Source: Poriferisodalis sp965205175
GTDB lineage: Bacteria > Actinomycetota > Acidimicrobiia > Acidimicrobiales > Poriferisodalaceae
Reading direction: 5' to 3'
DNA: 64,000 bases
NCBI RefSeq assembly: GCF_965205175.1
Contig: NZ_OZ242038.1
Span: forward strand, 2,046,001 to 2,110,000
Shown: positions 60,901-64,000 of the stretch, one piece after another
Layout of the letters: each line of letters opens with the position of its first letter
How positions within the stretch are numbered: position 1 is the stretch's first letter
Program-made: the position numbers and the translations under genes
Notes under the pieces: model-generated
What the model was told of the DNA's origin: nothing
What the model saw: the letters and a program-made list of their open reading frames with translations, nothing else
Databases searched by the model: none

Positions 60901-60916
60901 CGCTACTGTCGTAGCG
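60901..60916. promoter_or_regulatory. 6-bp inverted repeat near the fusion gene's start
   Basis: CGCTAC and GTAGCG flank TGTC (60901-60916), 65 bp upstream of the proposed start of the MFS-ferrochelatase gene. It could be a small operator, for example for an iron or haem regulator, but it does not match the IdeR or Fur consensus. Confidence 0.3.
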
Positions 60917-60937
60917 TTGCGAGCCGCAGACGCCGAC

Positions 60938-61013
60938 AGCCGCGAGCATTCGGAGCAGCCGTCATCATTCGGGGCAGCCGCGAGCATTCGGAGCAGCCGC
61001 GAGCATTCGGAGC
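60938..61013. repeat. four tandem 19-bp repeats
   Basis: Units AGCCGCGAGCATTCGGAGC occur at 60938-60956, 60976-60994 and 60995-61013; the unit at 60957-60975 differs at five positions. The 19-bp period is not a multiple of 3, which argues it is non-coding. It lies between the divergent starts of the MFS-ferrochelatase gene and the DUF3039 gene. Confidence 0.85.
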
Positions 61014-61019
61014 AGCACA

Positions 61020-61268
61020 GTGACCAACCAGATCCTCGTCAGCATCAGCACCTCCGCCCCGGGTGTTCTCGAGCGGCCCGACACCCGTGAGAGCGAGGGC
61101 GACCATGATCGTTTTTCGCACTACGTCAACAAGACGGCGCTGACCCGCTCGGCGGTGAGCGGCGAGGAGGTCATTGCGTTGTGCGGCAAGCGCTGGGTGC
61201 CCACACGCGACGGCGAGCGGTTCCCGGTGTGCCCGGCCTGCAGGGAGATCTACTCCGGCTTGCGATGA
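61020..61268 (+). CDS. DUF3039 protein
   Basis: An 82-residue protein. EEVIALCGKRWVPTRDGERF and PVCPACREIYSGL match the actinobacterial DUF3039 family, with its CG...CPxC Cys pattern suggesting a small zinc-binding protein. GTG start at 61020. The function is unknown. The gene sits upstream of phoH, 55 bp away. Confidence 0.85.
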   Translation: MTNQILVSISTSAPGVLERPDTRESEGDHDRFSHYVNKTALTRSAVSGEEVIALCGKRWVPTRDGERFPVCPACREIYSGLR

Positions 61269-61307
61269 GGAGCTACGCGCTGTCCCTTGCCGAACGCGGC
61301 CGGCGGC

Positions 61308-61313
61308 TAGACT
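61308..61313 (+). promoter_or_regulatory. candidate -10 box (TAGACT) of phoH
   Basis: TAGACT fits TANNNT and ends 10 nt before the GTG at 61324. There is no Shine-Dalgarno sequence, suggesting a short-leader or leaderless transcript. Confidence 0.35.
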
Positions 61314-61323
61314 GATACCCATC

Positions 61324-62286
61324 GTGACCGACACGCAGGTTCGGATTCACGTTCCGGGCAATCACCTCATGGTCGGCGTGCTGGGTCAGCGCGACGAGCA
61401 TCTGCGGCTGGTAGCGGACCACTTCGCGGATGCCGACATCCACGTACGAGGCAACGAGATCACCGTCGCGGGTCCCAGTGCCGCCTTGGTGGGACAGGTC
61501 TTCGAGGAAGTCGTGCAGGTGCTCGAAGCGGGCCAGCGGGTCGAGCCGGAGATGCTCGACCGGGTCATCGACATGGTGGAGGCGCACGAGAGTCCGAGCG
61601 ATGTGCTCTCAGCGCCAATCGTGCGTGCCCCCAACGGTCGGGTGGTGCGCGCCAAGAGCGCAGGGCAGAAGCGCTACGTGGACCTGATTCGCTCCAACAT
61701 CGTGACCTTTGCCGTCGGGCCGGCGGGGACGGGCAAGACGTGGCTGGCGGTTGCACTGGCCGTGGACGCCCTGATGTCCAAGTCGGTGCGCCGCATCGTG
61801 CTCACCCGGCCTGCGGTGGAGGCGGGCGAGCGGCTCGGCTTCCTGCCAGGAGACCTGATGGCGAAGATCGACCCGTACTTGGCACCGCTCTACGATTCGC
61901 TCTACGACATGCTCGACGTGGAGACTGCTGCCAAACTGCTTGAGCGCAAGACCATCGACGTGGCACCGTTGGCGTTCATGCGCGGCCGAACCCTCAACGA
62001 CAGCTTCATCATCTTGGACGAGGCGCAGAACACGACGCCGGAGCAGATGAAGATGTTCCTGACCCGCATCGGCTTCGGGTCCAAGGTTGTCGTCACCGGC
62101 GACCGGACACAGATCGACGTGCCCGGCGGCAAGAGCGGCCTGATCGACGTGGAGCATTCGCTGGACGGCATCGGGGGCCTCGCCTTCGCACGGCTCGGCA
62201 GGCGCGACATCACCCGGCATCGCATCGTCGGCGACATCGTGGCGGCTTATGACCGACGCGACGCCAAACGCAACGGCGACGAGTGA
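61324..62286 (+). CDS. phoH: PhoH-like ATPase
   Basis: A 320-residue P-loop protein. After an N-terminal ~110-residue domain, VGPAGTGKTWLAVALAVDAL is Walker A, ILTRPAVEAGERLGFLPGD the following motif, and SFIILDEAQNTTPEQMKMFL Walker B, all characteristic of PhoH. It probably has RNA-related ATPase/helicase function with YbeY. GTG start at 61324 replaces a longer in-frame extension to 61174. The stop overlaps ybeY as GTGA. Confidence 0.93.
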   Translation: MTDTQVRIHVPGNHLMVGVLGQRDEHLRLVADHFADADIHVRGNEITVAGPSAALVGQVFEEVVQVLEAGQRVEPEMLDRVIDMVEAHESPSDVLSAPIVRAPNGRVVRAKSAGQKRYVDLIRSNIVTFAVGPAGTGKTWLAVALAVDALMSKSVRRIVLTRPAVEAGERLGFLPGDLMAKIDPYLAPLYDSLYDMLDVETAAKLLERKTIDVAPLAFMRGRTLNDSFIILDEAQNTTPEQMKMFLTRIGFGSKVVVTGDRTQIDVPGGKSGLIDVEHSLDGIGGLAFARLGRRDITRHRIVGDIVAAYDRRDAKRNGDE

Positions 62287-62930
62287 ACGAGTCGCAGAAC
62301 GACCTTCGTGGTGGAGGCGTTGCCGAAACCGTGAGCACAGCCGACGACCGGTTGAACTGGCTCAGACGGCAAGTTCCGCAGCGCGCGTCGCGTGCGGACT
62401 CGGGCGGCGCACGGTGCGCGCACGAGGTGCTGGTGGAGGATCGCCAGACCGACGTGCGTCTGAAAGCCAGTCGCTATGGAGAGCTGGTGCGCTTGGTGCT
62501 GCAGGGCGAAAGGGTGCCGCCGGGCACCCAGACCGCCGTGGCCTTCGTCGGGCACGACGAGATGACACAGCTGAACGAAGCCCATATGGACTGCACGGGG
62601 CCGACCGACGTGCTGGCCTTCCCGCTGGACCTCGTGCCCGGCCCGCAGGTCGCGCCAGGCACTGCCGACGGCGCCCGCACAGGCGACGTGCTGGTGGGCG
62701 ACGTGCTGGTGGGCGACGTCGTCGTGTGTCCGGCTGTTGCGGCGTCGAACGCTGCGAGCGGCATCGGTGCTCGCTCGGGCCACGACGGCAGCGTCGCGGC
62801 GGAAATCGATCTGCTGATCGTGCATGGAGTGCTGCACTTGCTCGGCATGGATCACGCCGACGCCGCTGAGGCGGCTGCGATGCAGGCCCGCGAGACGGCG
62901 CACTTGCGAAGGTGGTGGCGCTGCTCGTGA
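62283..62930 (+). CDS. ybeY: endoribonuclease YbeY
   Basis: A 215-residue metalloprotein. TGPTDVLAFPLD is the substrate-strand motif and HGVLHLLGMDH the zinc-binding HxxxHxxxxxH. It processes 16S rRNA and assists ribosome quality control. A tandem triplication, GDVLV-GDVLV-GDVVV, lies at 62682-62726, where homologues have a single GD(I/V)VI segment. The N-terminus of ~55 residues is longer than usual. Start GTG 62283, overlapping phoH; stop overlaps corC. Confidence 0.9.
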   Translation: MNESQNDLRGGGVAETVSTADDRLNWLRRQVPQRASRADSGGARCAHEVLVEDRQTDVRLKASRYGELVRLVLQGERVPPGTQTAVAFVGHDEMTQLNEAHMDCTGPTDVLAFPLDLVPGPQVAPGTADGARTGDVLVGDVLVGDVVVCPAVAASNAASGIGARSGHDGSVAAEIDLLIVHGVLHLLGMDHADAAEAAAMQARETAHLRRWWRCS

Positions 62931-64000
62931 ACTGGGTGCTCTTTGCCGTTGCGGCCGTGATCCTCCTTGCGACAGCAATGCTGCTGCGTTTGGTGGAGAT
63001 CACCTTCGTGCGGCTGGGGCGCGCTCGCGCATCGGGACTGGACGATGCCAACGGCGCCGGCGAGCGTCGGTATCGCGGCCGCGACAACGGGCATGCCGGC
63101 GCGGGGCCGAGGGCTTCGCTCGAACGCCTCGTGCAGGACCGTGAGGTGGTGCTGGGCCCCGTCTCGCTGCTGCGAGTCCTGGCGCAGGTGACCCTGGTCG
63201 GCGCGGTCACGTGGATTGCAGCGAGCCGCACCGGGGCGGCGGGCGTGGTGGCGGCAATCGCCGTGACAGCTGTGGTGCTGTTCGGCGTGACCGAAGCGAT
63301 GCCGCGGCGCTGGGGGGTCGAAGCCAACGACCGGATGGCGCTGGCGCTGGCACCGATCGCACGGGTACTCAGCCGTGCAGTGCCATTGGCCTGGGTTGCA
63401 CGGCTGCTCGCATTGCCGGTGCGCGCAGTAGGCCCCGCAGGCGCGCAGGGCGACAACGACGAAGTCACCGAGGACGAGCTGGTGGCTCTGGCGTCGGCTG
63501 CAGCGCAGGCCAGCCTGATCGAGGACAGCGAGGCGGAGCTGATCGGCCAGATCATGGGGCTCGGCGACACGATCGTGCGGGAGGTCATGGTGCCGCGCCC
63601 CGACATGGTCACCGTCGGCGGCGGCGACAGCGTGGCCGATGCGCTCGAGCGCGTCATCGAATCCGGCTTCACCCGTCTGCCTGTCACCGCCGACAGCGTC
63701 GACGACATCCAAGGGATCGTGCTGGCGAAAGACCTGATCGCTGCCCACCTGCACGGTGGTGCCGCCGATGGGCCGGCGACCTGCGCACAGACGATGCGGC
63801 CGGCGACGTTCGTGCCCGAGACGAAGCGGGTCCACGATCTGATGCGCGAAATGCAGGTCACGAAGTCTCATCTGGCTGTCGCGGTCGATGAGTACGGCGG
63901 CGTGGCAGGCCTGGTCACGCTCGAGGACATCATCGAAGAGCTCGTCGGAGAAATTGCTGACGAGTACGACGCAGACGAAGCACTCATCCAAGTCGTCGGA
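62927..64000 (+). CDS. CorC/CNNM (hemolysin-like) CBS-domain transport protein, partial at 3' end
   Basis: At least 358 codons, continuing past the window. The N-terminal ~190 residues have about three hydrophobic segments, a divergent CNNM/DUF21 domain. EDELVALASAAAQASLIEDS and IMGLGDTIVREVMVPRPDMV mark the start of the CBS pair, GFTRLPVTADSVDDIQGIVL the first CBS, and VAVDEYGGVAGLVTLEDIIE the second, ending in the EELVGEIADEYD helix. This family handles divalent cations (Mg/Co). The GTG at 62927 overlaps the ybeY stop as GTGA. phoH-ybeY-corC order is conserved in actinobacteria. Confidence 0.9.
   Translation, partial: MNWVLFAVAAVILLATAMLLRLVEITFVRLGRARASGLDDANGAGERRYRGRDNGHAGAGPRASLERLVQDREVVLGPVSLLRVLAQVTLVGAVTWIAASRTGAAGVVAAIAVTAVVLFGVTEAMPRRWGVEANDRMALALAPIARVLSRAVPLAWVARLLALPVRAVGPAGAQGDNDEVTEDELVALASAAAQASLIEDSEAELIGQIMGLGDTIVREVMVPRPDMVTVGGGDSVADALERVIESGFTRLPVTADSVDDIQGIVLAKDLIAAHLHGGAADGPATCAQTMRPATFVPETKRVHDLMREMQVTKSHLAVAVDEYGGVAGLVTLEDIIEELVGEIADEYDADEALIQVVG

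Noticed and set aside
1..64000. CRISPR arrays, insertion sequences, rRNA genes
   Set aside because: No regularly spaced repeats, transposase motifs or rRNA-like sequence were noticed anywhere; the only repeats are the short tandem ones listed.

Overview
The window is about 64 kb of GC-rich chromosome from a Gram-positive actinobacterium, possibly an Acidimicrobiia-like marine or soil lineage; the class is inference, the phylum is well supported. Supporting signs are: roughly 68% GC in typical coding lines; several genes with a TANNNT -10 box only 6-10 nt before the start codon (leaderless style); a GAAC-N4-GTTC SOS box beside lexA; a DUF3039 gene next to phoH-ybeY-corC; an LLM-class (probably F420-dependent) oxidoreductase; a class II (B12-dependent) ribonucleotide reductase; a ferrochelatase with extra cysteines as in actinobacterial enzymes; and a compact Tad pilus locus. 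Most of the window is vertically inherited housekeeping sequence with tight 4-nt gene overlaps.

Layout. 1-1.1 kb: the 5' end of an alpha/beta hydrolase, divergent from an SDR oxidoreductase. 1.2-6.6 kb: a three-gene minus-strand glycine betaine-type ABC importer (ATPase, very long permease, lipoprotein binding protein). 6.8-11.1 kb: a two-gene molybdoenzyme module (four-cluster ferredoxin fused to an NrfD-like membrane domain, then a MopB catalytic subunit). 11.1-14.0 kb: a low-GC island with three tandem paralogous proteins of unknown function, each made of two copies of a ~120-residue domain; this is the best candidate for an undescribed system. 14-33 kb: accessory metabolism, including an esterase, enoyl-CoA hydratase, methyltransferase, acyl-CoA ligase, epoxide hydrolase, an XRE/nucleotidyltransferase toxin-antitoxin-like pair, a HisC-type aminotransferase, an aromatic amino acid decarboxylase, two APH/ACAD10-like kinases, uracil-DNA glycosylase, a KefB-like antiporter, tRNA-Ala(GGC), an LLM oxidoreductase and an MFS carrier.

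33.7-43.1 kb holds the conserved block comEA-comEC-holA-rpsT-lepA-hrcA-dnaJ-hemW (DNA uptake, replication, translation, heat shock, haem-related radical SAM). 43.2-50.6 kb is a minus-strand Tad pilus operon (SAF/CpaB-like, TadA, TadB, TadC, four small pilin-like proteins) ending in a degenerate kinase with a membrane anchor. It is faced across an AT-rich spacer by a BldC/excisionase-like regulator coupled to a CPBP protease. 52.3-64 kb holds cysS, lexA, a RibD-type reductase, nrdJ, an unusual MFS-ferrochelatase fusion, a DUF3039 gene, phoH, ybeY and a corC/CNNM gene that runs off the end.

Functionally the window combines osmolyte uptake, anaerobic-type electron transfer, fatty-acid/xenobiotic catabolism (acyl-CoA ligase, enoyl-CoA hydratase, ACAD10-like kinases, LLM enzyme), DNA repair (Ung, LexA regulon), competence and surface pili. 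Function calls rest on motifs read by eye; no database search was run.
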